A stretch of 43,691 bases of DNA from UBA11540 sp045531755 (GCA_045531755.1 JAZSEP010000046.1:1-43691); one strand, 5' to 3'. Shown: positions 1 through 7,625, numbered from the stretch's first letter. The notes: a model not told the origin generated them from the sequence alone. Numbers and translations are program-made.

Positions 1-19
1 GGAAATAGATATACACTAT

Positions 20-547
20 ATGGCCCAAAAGTATTTTAGTAAGGGAATACATTGTTATGGTACTTTGGAAGACCTGATTAATGATATTGGGGTCGAGTGT
101 TTAAGGGAAAATGCCGGGGGAACGCTGTATTGTGTTTATAGGGTTAAACAAGGCGGATTGTTGTATGTTTTTTACAACAAATATGGCATGATGCTGCAAT
201 GGTTTTACGTTAGAAACGATCTTTCGTATGCAGATTTGTCCTATGCTTTGCGGGAGAATAGCACCCTGGAAGATTTGAAAAAGATTGACGATACTCTACA
301 GATATTTGAAAATTTGTATAATTCAAATTCCAAAATAATACAGCTAAGGGAAGGGACTTACTCTGCGGCTGTCTATTTGAATGATGGGATTTTGGATTTG
401 GGGTATAAAAAAGAGAACGACAAATTTGTCCTGATTTTAAATGAATATCTGCCGTTTTTCTCAAACAACTTCATTAGGCAAGATTTCCGATCTGGCGTCT
501 ATAAGACCTATGATGCATCGATTTACGATATGGACAGAATAAAATGA
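20..547 (+). CDS. Unrecognised 175-aa protein, possibly 5'-truncated
   Basis: I do not recognise this protein and assign no function. It is a 175-residue soluble-looking polypeptide without a signal peptide or membrane segment, rich in Tyr, Leu and Asn, with an aromatic stretch near residues 48-65. The reading frame stays open from the ATG at 20 to the left edge (codons 2-19 contain no stop), and no good ribosome binding site precedes position 20, so the true start may lie outside the window. The base composition is visibly more AT-rich than the housekeeping genes further right, as is that of the next gene, which suggests accessory or recently acquired DNA. No terminator is evident between it and the promoter at 570-598. 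An immunity-type or phage-related small protein is possible but nothing in the sequence shows it. Confidence 0.6.
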   Translation: MAQKYFSKGIHCYGTLEDLINDIGVECLRENAGGTLYCVYRVKQGGLLYVFYNKYGMMLQWFYVRNDLSYADLSYALRENSTLEDLKKIDDTLQIFENLYNSNSKIIQLREGTYSAAVYLNDGILDLGYKKENDKFVLILNEYLPFFSNNFIRQDFRSGVYKTYDASIYDMDRIK

Positions 548-568
548 CCGTTTATAGAAATGTGTTTC

Positions 569-661
569 ATTGACTTCTTTTATTCGGTTTTGTATACTGA
601 AATTAGCAAGACAATCTTTTACAATATATAAGGATATGGTCGGATGAAAAAAGAAGTCAAT
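569..661. repeat. 13-bp perfect inverted repeat bracketing a promoter region
   Basis: ATTGACTTCTTTT at 569-581 is repeated exactly in inverted orientation at 649-661, with 67 bases between. The left arm contains the -35 box of the promoter described at 570-598. No transposase, target-site duplication or U-tract is visible, so it is not obviously a MITE or terminator. A transcript starting near 605 would contain only the right arm. Confidence 0.5.
570..598 (+). promoter_or_regulatory. Promoter of the lipoprotein gene
   Basis: TTGACT (570-575) and TATACT (593-598) are separated by exactly 17 bases, the vegetative sigma-factor spacing. Transcription would begin near 605 and give a leader of about 110 bases before the lipoprotein gene at 717. 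A second candidate, an extended -10 TGATATACT at 689-697, lies closer to the gene but has no good -35. Confidence 0.6.
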
Positions 662-716
662 AACATATATAGTCTATTATCATTAGTATGATATACTTAA
701 ATCGAGAGGTGATGAG

Positions 717-1445
717 ATGAAAAGCAAAAAATCCATTACAGCTTTTTTGGGGATTGTTTCTCTGGCTTTGATTATTTTCAGCATTTCATCTTGTGAAAAA
801 TCAAATGAAACTTTTACTGAAACCGAACAAGAAACACTGTTGTCTTCTTCCGGAAATGAATACGCCTTCCTTGCTAACGAAGGGATTTTGCATTATTTTG
901 GCGAATTGGAATTCTTGGGTGGCGTAGAAGATGAGATTAAGAAAGAAAATCCCTTAGGACCATCCTATCAGAATGGGCTGTATGCTATACAAGGCAATAA
1001 AACGAAAAATATTTTAATTAGGCGCTTACCTGACAACGAATGGTACGCTATATACAGAAAGGCAGATCTGCCGGAGTTTGATTTTTCTGTTGATAATTGT
1101 GACAGATTAGAGTTCATTTCAGGCCCTGATTGGCCAAGAGACGAGGCCCACGTTACTTGCGGCGATGGTATTACTGATAAGGCGGAAATCCAAGAGTTTT
1201 TAGCCGAAATAAGAACACAACCAACTCCGGAAGAAGCGGGTTTGTACGGCTTGATTAAAAAAGAAAACGGAAGTCTGGAAAATTGTTACACCTGTGCAAG
1301 CGTATATGCCTTTTTCGATGAAGAACCGTATTTAGCAAAGATTATGGAAGTATGGTCATACAACGATTTAGCATATTCTATTAGCATTGGAGAAAAAGAC
1401 TACGTTTTACCTGAAAAATGGCTTGAAAAACTAAAACAAAATTGA
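717..1445 (+). CDS. Unrecognised lipoprotein, 242 aa
   Basis: The N-terminus is a lipoprotein signal: a Lys-rich n-region, a hydrophobic core at about residues 7-23 and a lipobox I-S-S-C with Cys26 as the predicted lipidated residue, so the mature protein should be anchored on the outer face of the cytoplasmic membrane. The remaining ~216 residues are acidic and soluble. Besides Cys26 there are four Cys residues (in DNC, VTC and NCYTC contexts) that could form disulfides. I recognise no family and infer no function. The ATG at 717 follows GAGAGGTGATGAG, a good ribosome binding site. The gene has its own promoter at 570-598 and may continue into the dehydrogenase remnant that starts 26 bases after its stop. 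Composition is AT-rich like the gene before it. Confidence 0.8.
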   Translation: MKSKKSITAFLGIVSLALIIFSISSCEKSNETFTETEQETLLSSSGNEYAFLANEGILHYFGELEFLGGVEDEIKKENPLGPSYQNGLYAIQGNKTKNILIRRLPDNEWYAIYRKADLPEFDFSVDNCDRLEFISGPDWPRDEAHVTCGDGITDKAEIQEFLAEIRTQPTPEEAGLYGLIKKENGSLENCYTCASVYAFFDEEPYLAKIMEVWSYNDLAYSISIGEKDYVLPEKWLEKLKQN

Positions 1446-1471
1446 TATAGTTGTTTAGGAATACGTACAAT

Positions 1472-2327
1472 ATGAACACAAATAAATGGCTTGACAAAAA
1501 CACCGAGTCGCTTGTAGGTAAAACGATAGCGGTGACGGGCAGTACAGGCGGAATAGGCAGAGAGCTTTGCTTTTATCTTGCTGGGCTCGGTGCATCGCTT
1601 ATACTTCTTGACAGAAACAAAGAACGTTCCGAGAGGCTCAAAAACGAGCTTCTGACCGCTTTTCCAAATATACATTCAGTGTCTGAACGTTGATATGGAA
1701 CGCTTTGAAACGGTGAAATCTGTCTGTGAGACGCTGAAAACCGAAAAGATAGACGTTTTCATCCACAACGCAGGGGCATACAGCATACCAAGACACACCT
1801 GTGACACGGGGTATGATAACGTTTTTCAGATAAATTTCGTGTCGCCGTACTATATGATTCGCGAGCTTGAAGTGGAAAAGACTGTGGTGGTAGGAAGCAT
1901 AGCACATAACTACTCGCACGTCGACCCCGACGATATCGATTTTTCAACGAGAAAAGCATCTTCGAAGGTATACGGCAACTCAAAGCGCTTTCTGATGTTC
2001 GCGCTTTATGAGCTCTTCAAAAACAAAGAACGTTTGAGCATCACCCATCCGGGAATCACCTTCACGAATATAACAAACCACTATCCCAAGCTGATTTTCG
2101 CCATCATAAAGCATCCGATGAAGGTTATCTTCATGAAGCCTAAAAAGGCAGTTCTTTCGGTGCTGAAGGGCGTGTTTGACTCTTGCGGATATCACGAGTG
2201 GATAGGTCCGCGCCTCTTTGACGTTTGGGGGCTCCCGAAAAAGAAAAAGCTGAAAACCTGCTCTATAAGGGAAAGCGAACAGATAGGAAAAATTGCAGAA
2301 GAGATATATAAAAAGCTCCGTCATTGA
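1472..2327 (+). pseudogene. Short-chain dehydrogenase/reductase broken by a one-base frameshift
   Basis: Two adjoining frames together give one SDR of about 285 residues. The first frame (ATG 1472 to stop 1693) carries the Rossmann nucleotide-binding motif TGSTGGIG. The second, which reads through to 2327, carries the NAG motif (IHNAG) and the catalytic YxxSK (VYGNSKR) with an upstream Ser in VVGSIAH. The break is sharp: GTG at 1679-1681 joins in sense to CTG-AAC-GTT-GAT at 1683-1694 if the single T at 1682 is removed, restoring L-N-V-D, the expected strand after the second beta-alpha unit. It is therefore either a fresh pseudogene or a sequencing/assembly error. AGGA at 1457-1460 supports the ATG at 1472 over a TTG at 1451. 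The substrate cannot be told. The stop codon lies inside the terminator loop. Confidence 0.8.
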
Positions 2328-2338
2328 CGGAGCTTTTT
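2309..2338. terminator. Bidirectional terminator between the SDR and GH39 genes
   Basis: AGCTCCGTC (2314-2322) and GACGGAGCT (2326-2334) form a stem with a three-base loop, flanked by A-runs on the left and T-runs on the right, so it works in both directions for the convergent genes. The stop codon of the SDR remnant (2325-2327) is part of the hairpin. Confidence 0.9.
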
Positions 2339-2341
2339 AAG

Positions 2342-3874
2342 TTATCTTTTGTTGCTTGTGTTGAGCTGGCTTTCGAGGATTTCGTTTGCGGTTTTGAGTG
2401 CAACCTCGGAAGGCTTTTTGTGAAGCTCGATGTAGCAAACCTCGTCGGGAGCAAGGGAGAATTCCACCTCTCCGTTTTTGCCTATCGGGAGAAGAGTGTA
2501 TTCCATTGCAGAACAGCCCTTGAGGTATTCTTCCTCAAACGGAGTGAGGTTTGCAGGTCTTCCCATCTTGATCCACTCTTCGTAGGGACTGCCTTGACCT
2601 GCCTTGATTTTTGCCTGCTCACAGATGTATTCGTCGGGATTTGTACTGTCGATAACAATAGTATCTGTCCATGTCGGCTGGTCTTTGATTTCGGGGAAGT
2701 TGCAGTTGTAAAGGAAGACTCTCGTTGTACCAAACTCTTCGCAAGCGAGCATTCCGCAGCCCTTCGGAGCAGAAACGTTGGTTTCAAATCTGTCACCGCG
2801 GAGCTTTTTGAGCAGGGTAAATACGTTGTAGGTAGCCTTCTTTGTGCCGTTGATTGTGAGAAGTCCGTATGTGCCGGAGAAGGGGGTGTGGCGCATCTGT
2901 GATTCTTCAAAGATGTCGCTGACCGTCCAGTAGGAAACGCCCTTGCTGTAGTCCATAGTTTCAACCATACAACGCGCAACACAGCTTGCACCGTACAAAA
3001 GGTCGAGTGCAGGGTTGTTGAGGAAGGTAATCTTTCCGTCACCGTCAGCGGTGAGGGTGTTGAACTCTGTCCAATAGATGTCGATGTCGGGACGACTGGA
3101 TTTTTCAACAGCCTCTTTGACCTTTTTGACCTCCTGAACAAAGTAATCGCCGATTTCCTTGTAAGGAGAGTTTTCGCGTGTCTTGTAAATGCAATACTCG
3201 TCCTGCGGATAGAGGTGTGTCGTTACAAAATCAAGGGGTATATTTTTCTCTGTGCAGTATTCAATCAAATCGGTAACCCAAGCACAGACTGCGGTAGCAG
3301 GGCCGCCGACTCTGTAGCTTTCGCTGACGGATTTTACAGCCTTTGCAGATGCTTCGTAAAGGTCAAAGTAATCCTGCTGTGTGCCTGTCCAGAAGCACTT
3401 CAGGTTAGGCTCGTTCCAAACCTCAAAGAACCAGGTGGAAACCTCGTCATAGCCGTATCTCTCTGTGACGTGGAGCGTGAAGCTTCTTATGAGGTCATAC
3501 CACAGTTCCATCTTAGAGGGGGGAGTGATGTTCATCTTGTACCAGAACATCGTCTGCTCGCCGCTTGCAAAGAACGTGGGCATAGGATTAAGCTCAACAA
3601 ACGGCTTCATGCCGATGGAAAGCAGAAAATCGTATATCTTGTCAATGTGATGCCAATGATAGCCAAAGGTTCCGTCGGGCTTTTTATACACAACGTCCAT
3701 ATCGTCGTGGAAAACCGCGTGGAAACGGCAGTATTTAAAACCGATTTCCTTCTGCGCAAGGGTCAGATGCTCTTGAATATCTGCACGGAGAAGGTCGTAA
3801 CCTCTGCCGACAGAAACACAGCTGAGGCAGGGGAGAAAAATCTTTTTGTCCATTTTTTTGTCAAGTTTTATCAT
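2342..3874 (-). CDS. Glycoside hydrolase family 39, beta-xylosidase-like
   Basis: A 510-residue retaining glycosidase of family GH39, most likely releasing xylose from xylo-oligosaccharides inside the cell, because no signal peptide is present. The acid/base Glu is E155 in the motif E-V-W-N-E-P-N, and the nucleophile is E270 in Y-W-T-E-F-N-T. Both the motifs and the ~115-residue spacing match the GH39 (beta/alpha)8 fold, and residues beyond about 350 form the usual C-terminal beta-rich domain. The length is typical. The ATG at 3874 has GAGG eight bases upstream; a second ATG seven codons in is also possible. The gene has its own promoter (3907-3935) and terminator, so it is monocistronic. GH39 also contains alpha-L-iduronidases, but the length and motifs favour the bacterial xylosidase branch. 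Confidence 0.9.
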   Translation of the reverse strand: MIKLDKKMDKKIFLPCLSCVSVGRGYDLLRADIQEHLTLAQKEIGFKYCRFHAVFHDDMDVVYKKPDGTFGYHWHHIDKIYDFLLSIGMKPFVELNPMPTFFASGEQTMFWYKMNITPPSKMELWYDLIRSFTLHVTERYGYDEVSTWFFEVWNEPNLKCFWTGTQQDYFDLYEASAKAVKSVSESYRVGGPATAVCAWVTDLIEYCTEKNIPLDFVTTHLYPQDEYCIYKTRENSPYKEIGDYFVQEVKKVKEAVEKSSRPDIDIYWTEFNTLTADGDGKITFLNNPALDLLYGASCVARCMVETMDYSKGVSYWTVSDIFEESQMRHTPFSGTYGLLTINGTKKATYNVFTLLKKLRGDRFETNVSAPKGCGMLACEEFGTTRVFLYNCNFPEIKDQPTWTDTIVIDSTNPDEYICEQAKIKAGQGSPYEEWIKMGRPANLTPFEEEYLKGCSAMEYTLLPIGKNGEVEFSLAPDEVCYIELHKKPSEVALKTANEILESQLNTSNKR

Positions 3875-3906
3875 AGCAAATACCTCACTACTACATTATT
3901 GATAAG

Positions 3907-3935
3907 ATTATACCACAATAATAGTTGTTTTTCAA
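3907..3935 (-). promoter_or_regulatory. Promoter of the GH39 gene
   Basis: On the minus strand TTGAAA (3930-3935) and TATAAT (3907-3912) are separated by 17 bases. The start would be about 25 bases upstream of the GH39 ATG. No obvious operator or CRE-like palindrome overlaps it. Confidence 0.8.
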
Positions 3936-3990
3936 TAAGACGGGCGAAAATAAAATATGGAGTATGTAACAAACAATCGCCTGAAAATTC

Positions 3991-4017
3991 AAAAGCATCG
4001 GCTTTGACCGATGCTTT
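3991..4017 (-). terminator. Terminator of galE
   Basis: AAGCATCGGC (3993-4002) pairs with GACCGATGCTT (4005-4015) around a short loop, just past the galE stop. On the minus strand the hairpin is followed by an imperfect U-rich stretch. Confidence 0.8.
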
Positions 4018-4022
4018 CAAAA

Positions 4023-5030
4023 TTAAAGACCGTTAGGATTGTTCTTTGTAAAGTTCCAGGAGTCTGCACACATCTCTTCGATGCCTCTCTCTGCAACCCA
4101 GCCAAGCTCGTCTTTTGCGCGGCTCGCGTCTGCAAAGCAAACGGCGATGTCACCGGGGCGGCGGTCAACAATCTTGTAGTTCACCTTTCTTCCGCTTGCC
4201 TTTTCGAAAGCAGAAACAACGTCAAGAACGCTGTAGCCGTTTCCTGTGCCGAGGTTGTAGGTGTGAACACCTGTGTCCTTTTCAACCTTTTCAACGGCTC
4301 TGAGATGTCCGATTGCAAGGTCAACAACGTGTATGTAATCTCTGACGCCTGTTCCGTCGTGGGTAGGATAGTCATTACCGTAAACACTCAGACAAGGAAG
4401 CTTGCCGACGGCAACCTGCGCAACGTAGGGGAGAAGATTGTTAGGAATTCCGTTGGGGTCCTCTCCGATAAGTCCGCTCTTGTGAGCACCGATGGGGTTA
4501 AAGTATCTGAGAAGAGCCACACTCCACTCCTTGTCGGAAACGTAGAGGTCGCGGAGAATATCCTCAATCATCAGCTTCGTGCTTCCGTAGGGGTTTGTTG
4601 TGTGAAGCTCAAAATCTTCCTTTATCGGAACGGTTTTCGGGGAACCGTAAACTGTAGCAGAAGAGCTGAAAACAATCTTCTTAACACCGTGAGCTGCCAT
4701 CTCTTCACAGAGAATAAGGGTGCTTGTGATGTTGTTGTGATAGTATCTCAAAGGAATGGAAACCGATTCGCCAACAGCCTTCAGACCTGCGAAATGAATA
4801 ACGCTTTCAATCTCGTTTTCATCAAAAATTTTCTTAACAGCCTCACGGTCAAGAAGGTCAGCCTCATAGAACTTGAAATCCTTGCCTGTGATTTTTTTGA
4901 TGCGGTTGAGTGCTTCAGGCTTTGAGTTGCAGAAATTATCCACAACAACGATATCTTTTCCGCTTTCAAGAAGCTCAACACAGGTGTGAGAACCGATGTA
5001 ACCTGCGCCGCCGGTAACCAAAACTGCCAT
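4023..5030 (-). CDS. galE: UDP-glucose 4-epimerase
   Basis: GalE interconverts UDP-glucose and UDP-galactose in the cytoplasm using tightly bound NAD+, serving the Leland pathway in reverse for glycan precursors or forward for galactose use. The 335-residue protein has the family's normal length. It starts with the NAD-binding motif TGGAGYIGSH at about residues 6-15, has the catalytic Ser in FSSSATVYG (about 121-129) and the Tyr148/Lys152 pair in Y-G-S-T-K. The ATG at 5030 is preceded by a strong GGGAGG-type ribosome binding site. It has its own promoter (5077-5105) and a terminator, so it is a single-gene unit, with no other Leland gene next to it. A housekeeping role in wall or exopolysaccharide precursor supply is an inference. 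Confidence 0.95.
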   Translation of the reverse strand: MAVLVTGGAGYIGSHTCVELLESGKDIVVVDNFCNSKPEALNRIKKITGKDFKFYEADLLDREAVKKIFDENEIESVIHFAGLKAVGESVSIPLRYYHNNITSTLILCEEMAAHGVKKIVFSSSATVYGSPKTVPIKEDFELHTTNPYGSTKLMIEDILRDLYVSDKEWSVALLRYFNPIGAHKSGLIGEDPNGIPNNLLPYVAQVAVGKLPCLSVYGNDYPTHDGTGVRDYIHVVDLAIGHLRAVEKVEKDTGVHTYNLGTGNGYSVLDVVSAFEKASGRKVNYKIVDRRPGDIAVCFADASRAKDELGWVAERGIEEMCADSWNFTKNNPNGL

Positions 5031-5076
5031 AATAAGTTTCCTCCCTATTACAAAAATCCATATTGTTTACAAGAAA

Positions 5077-5105
5077 ATTATATTAAATCAGCAGTAGAAA
5101 GTCAA
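5077..5105 (-). promoter_or_regulatory. Promoter of galE
   Basis: On the minus strand TTGACT (5100-5105) and the perfect TATAAT (5077-5082) are spaced by 17 bases. It lies about 80 bases from, and diverges from, the ylxM promoter at 5185. Confidence 0.85.
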
Positions 5106-5184
5106 TAGAATGAGCGATAAATCCATTGAAACAGAAAAAAGTCTATATATGTCAAAAAAGTTTAAGGGTGTAAAGAAAAAACAC

Positions 5185-5213
5185 TTGACAGACGAATATA
5201 CTTTTGGTATAAT
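5185..5213 (+). promoter_or_regulatory. Promoter of the ylxM-ffh-ribosomal operon
   Basis: TTGACA (5185-5190) and TATAAT (5208-5213) are both perfect consensus boxes with a 17-base spacer, making this one of the strongest vegetative promoters in the window. Transcription would start near 5220, about 35 bases before ylxM. Confidence 0.9.
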
Positions 5214-5254
5214 GATTGAGGTAAAAGATTAGACAATGAGGGCGGTGATAAGAG

Positions 5255-5617
5255 ATGAAAAAGGATTGGAAAATTTCCGTTTTATTGGACCTGTACGGTA
5301 AGCTCTTTTTGACAGACAAACAGTATAAGGTGGTAGACCTCTACTACAATGCCGATCTGTCACTCTCGGAGATCGCGCAACAGGAAAACATTACCAGACA
5401 GGGAGTCCGCGACAGCATAAAACGCGGTGAAATAGCGCTTCTGGAGGCTGAGGATAAGCTCAAATTCTATGAGAAACAGCTCGAGGCCGAGAAGATAAGA
5501 GAAAGCGTCGTAAAGAGCGCGAATGCGATTATGGAAAACAGTCAGGGCTCAAAGATTATCGAGAAATATGCCATGAACATTATTTCGTGTATGTCAAGGT
5601 TGGAAGAACAGGAGTGA
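5255..5617 (+). CDS. ylxM: YlxM/p13-like helix-turn-helix protein, SRP-associated
   Basis: A 120-residue protein of the UPF0122 (YlxM/p13) family. The N-terminal half is a sigma-70 region-4-like helix-turn-helix (LSLSEIAQQENITRQGVRDSIKR, roughly residues 38-61 in pieces), and the C-terminal half is charged and helical, probably coiled coil. Family members are encoded directly before ffh in Firmicutes, and a Streptococcus homologue has been reported to bind the signal recognition particle and modulate its activity, which fits its place as the first gene of this operon. The ATG at 5255 follows GAGGGCGGTGATAAGAG. Its TGA at 5615-5617 lies immediately behind the ribosome binding site of ffh, so the two are tightly coupled. 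Confidence 0.9.
   Translation: MKKDWKISVLLDLYGKLFLTDKQYKVVDLYYNADLSLSEIAQQENITRQGVRDSIKRGEIALLEAEDKLKFYEKQLEAEKIRESVVKSANAIMENSQGSKIIEKYAMNIISCMSRLEEQE
5610..5614 (+). promoter_or_regulatory. Ribosome binding site that fixes the ffh start at CTG
   Basis: AGGAG at 5610-5614 stands nine bases upstream of CTG 5624-5626. Two in-frame stop codons (5615-5617 and 5618-5620) rule out any earlier start in the ffh frame, and later in-frame ATG or TTG codons would be too distant from this site and would remove conserved residues. Confidence 0.75.
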
Positions 5618-5623
5618 TGATTT

Positions 5624-6976
5624 CTGGCATTCGAAGGATTAACCGAGAAGCTGTCTTTGACCTTTAAAAAGCTTCGCTCGAGAGGTAAGCTCAACGAAGC
5701 GGACGTCAAAGAAGTAATGCGAGAAATACGACTTGCGCTTTTGGAAGCCGATGTAAACTATAAGGTCGCAAAGGACTTTGTAGCATCGGTCAGCGAAAGA
5801 TGTGTGGGCGAGGAGATAATGAAAAGCCTCACTCCTGCACAGCAGGTCATAAAGGTAGTAAACGAAGAACTAACCAAACTTATGGGTGCCGAGCATACAA
5901 AGCTCAATTTGGCACCGCATCCGCCCACAGTCGTGCTTTTGTGCGGACTTCAGGGCGCAGGTAAAACCACGCACGCGGCAAAGCTCGCGTTGTATCTCAA
6001 GAAACAGCAGGGAAGAAGACCCTTGCTTGTTGCCTGTGATATCTATCGACCTGCAGCTATTGAACAGCTGAAGGTTGTTGGAAATAAAGTTGGAGTGCCC
6101 GTGTTTGAAATGGGTACTGAAAACCCCGTAAAGATTGCTCAAAAGGCTATATCTCACGCAAAGGACTATGGTAACGATATCGTTATCCTTGATACCGCAG
6201 GCCGTTTGCATATCGACGAACAGCTTATGGGCGAGCTCAAGGAAATCAAGGAAAAGATAAACCCAAGCGAGATTATGCTCGTCATCGATGCGATGACCGG
6301 ACAGGATTCTGTAAACGTTGCGAAATCCTTTGATGAGGCACTTGGAATAGACGGCGTGATTCTCACAAAGCTTGACGGTGATACCCGAGGCGGTGCAGCT
6401 CTTTCTGTCAGAGCTGTCACAGGAAAGCCCATAAAATTTGCAGGTGTCGGCGAAAAGCTTGAAGATTTGGAACCCTTCTATCCCGACAGAATGGCATCAA
6501 GAATTCTGGGAATGGGCGACGTGCTCTCCCTCATCGAAAAGGCACAGACCGAATACGATGAAAAAGAAGCAGAAAAACTGGTACAGAGGATGCAGGAAAA
6601 CAAGTTTGACCTCAACGACCTCCTCGACCAGATGAAACAGATTAAAAAGCTTGGTCCCTTGCAGCAGGTAATGTCAATGATACCAGGTACACAGGGAAAG
6701 ATAAGCGACGAGGATGCTGAAAAAGGTGAAAAACAGCTTGTGCATACCGAGGCTATCATAAATTCTATGACACCTGCCGAGAGAGCAAAGCCGGACATCG
6801 TAACTCCGCAGAGAAAGCGCAGAATAGCAGCAGGAAGCGGAACGAAGGTTGAAGACGTAAATCGCCTTTTAAAACAGTATGAACAGATGCGCAAAATGAT
6901 GAAACAAATTTCATCAAAGGGAAAGAAAGGCAAAAGAATGCGCGGATTTCCCGGCGGGATGAATTTCCCGATGTAA
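5624..6976 (+). CDS. ffh: Signal recognition particle GTPase Ffh, apparent CTG start
   Basis: Ffh binds signal peptides emerging from the ribosome together with 4.5S/6S RNA and delivers them to FtsY at the membrane. From CTG 5624 it has 450 residues, the usual length. It starts (M)AFEGLTEKLS, matching the conserved Ffh N-terminus MAFEGL. The N domain covers about 1-90; the G domain has G-L-Q-G-A-G-K-T-T (108-116), DTAGR and TKLDGD; the C-terminal M domain is Met- and Lys-rich and ends GGMNFPM. The only start candidate in the right place is CTG, with AGGAG nine bases before it. The first conventional alternative, TTG at 5657, would drop 11 conserved residues. The codon before GCA-TTC-GAA may be an ATG-to-CTG substitution, natural or an error. 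It sits in the operon behind ylxM. Confidence 0.93.
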   Translation: MAFEGLTEKLSLTFKKLRSRGKLNEADVKEVMREIRLALLEADVNYKVAKDFVASVSERCVGEEIMKSLTPAQQVIKVVNEELTKLMGAEHTKLNLAPHPPTVVLLCGLQGAGKTTHAAKLALYLKKQQGRRPLLVACDIYRPAAIEQLKVVGNKVGVPVFEMGTENPVKIAQKAISHAKDYGNDIVILDTAGRLHIDEQLMGELKEIKEKINPSEIMLVIDAMTGQDSVNVAKSFDEALGIDGVILTKLDGDTRGGAALSVRAVTGKPIKFAGVGEKLEDLEPFYPDRMASRILGMGDVLSLIEKAQTEYDEKEAEKLVQRMQENKFDLNDLLDQMKQIKKLGPLQQVMSMIPGTQGKISDEDAEKGEKQLVHTEAIINSMTPAERAKPDIVTPQRKRRIAAGSGTKVEDVNRLLKQYEQMRKMMKQISSKGKKGKRMRGFPGGMNFPM

Positions 6977-7034
6977 TTGGTATTGACCGCGAAAGCGGCG
7001 AAATATATAAACACAAACAGGAGGTGACAGTGTA

Positions 7035-7277
7035 ATGGCTGTAAAAATAAGACTTCGCAGAATGGGTGCCAAGAAAGCTCCTTTCTATCGTATCGTTGTT
7101 GCAGACTCAAGATATCCCGCTGACGGAAGATTCATTGAGGAGATCGGATACTACGATCCCACAAAGGATCCTATCGTTGTAAAGGTAGATGCAGATAAGG
7201 CTAAGTCCTGGATTGCAAACGGCGCTCAGCCCACCGATACAGTAAAATCCATTCTCAAAGCTAACAAGGTTCTGTAA
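7035..7277 (+). CDS. rpsP: 30S ribosomal protein S16
   Basis: S16 binds 16S rRNA in the body of the 30S subunit and promotes its assembly. The 80-residue sequence begins MAVKIRLRRMGAKKAPFYRIVVADSR in the family pattern, followed by the conserved G-x-Y-D-P segment, and the length is normal. The ATG at 7035 follows AGGAGGTGACAGTGTA, a full-consensus ribosome binding site. It is the third gene of the ylxM-ffh operon and lies 58 bases after ffh. Confidence 0.97.
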   Translation: MAVKIRLRRMGAKKAPFYRIVVADSRYPADGRFIEEIGYYDPTKDPIVVKVDADKAKSWIANGAQPTDTVKSILKANKVL

Positions 7278-7301
7278 GTAATACCGAAGGAGGAAAACTA
7301 A

Positions 7302-7535
7302 ATGGAGAATCTTCTTAAGGTAATAGCACAGGGACTGGTTGAAGAGAAGGATGCTGTAACCGTAACTGTTGATGAGCCAAACGAAGAGGGAGTAGTTGTC
7401 TACCACCTCAGCGTTGCACAGCAGGATATGGGAAGAGTTATCGGTAAGCAGGGAAGAATTGCAAAATCCATTCGTATGGTAATGCGTGCCGCTGCTACTA
7501 AAAACAATCAGAAGATTTCTGTAGAAATAGACTGA
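7302..7535 (+). CDS. khpA: KH-domain RNA-binding protein KhpA
   Basis: A 77-residue single KH domain protein (YlqC/KhpA family). In streptococci KhpA dimerises with KhpB/EloR to bind RNA and affect cell elongation and division. The GxxG loop is G-K-Q-G in DMGRVIGKQGRIAKSIR at about residues 47-57. The ATG at 7302 is preceded by AAGGAGG. The gene keeps its usual place between rpsP and rimM. A weak hairpin with a U-tract follows it (7558-7605). KhpB is not in this window. Confidence 0.93.
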   Translation: MENLLKVIAQGLVEEKDAVTVTVDEPNEEGVVVYHLSVAQQDMGRVIGKQGRIAKSIRMVMRAAATKNNQKISVEID

Positions 7536-7557
7536 TTGCCAAAAGATTCATGTGTAG

Positions 7558-7605
7558 AAAAAGATTAAACTGCGGATATTTGATATGCGTTGTTTAATCT
7601 TTTTT
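7558..7605 (+). terminator. Possible intra-operon terminator/attenuator between khpA and rimM
   Basis: AAAAAGATTAAAC (7558-7570) is complementary to GTTTAATCTTTTT (7592-7604), with a 21-base loop that can pair further, and the 3' arm runs into six T residues. The outer stem is AT-rich, so termination is probably partial. rimM and trmD have no other evident promoter, so read-through is expected. Confidence 0.55.
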
Positions 7606-7625
7606 GTTACACAAAAGGTGAGAAT

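Noticed and set aside
2324..2902. Plus-strand frame of 192 codons starting at the SDR stop
   Set aside because: It is antisense to the GH39 gene and begins within a terminator hairpin. The GH39 reading is supported by catalytic motifs.
5110..5232. 40-codon ATG frame upstream of ylxM
   Set aside because: It has no ribosome binding site, is Lys-rich by virtue of AT-rich DNA, and contains the complete ylxM promoter (5185-5213). Most likely chance.
5617..5667. ATG at 5617 as the ffh start
   Set aside because: It is out of frame with ffh and its frame ends after 16 codons at 5667.
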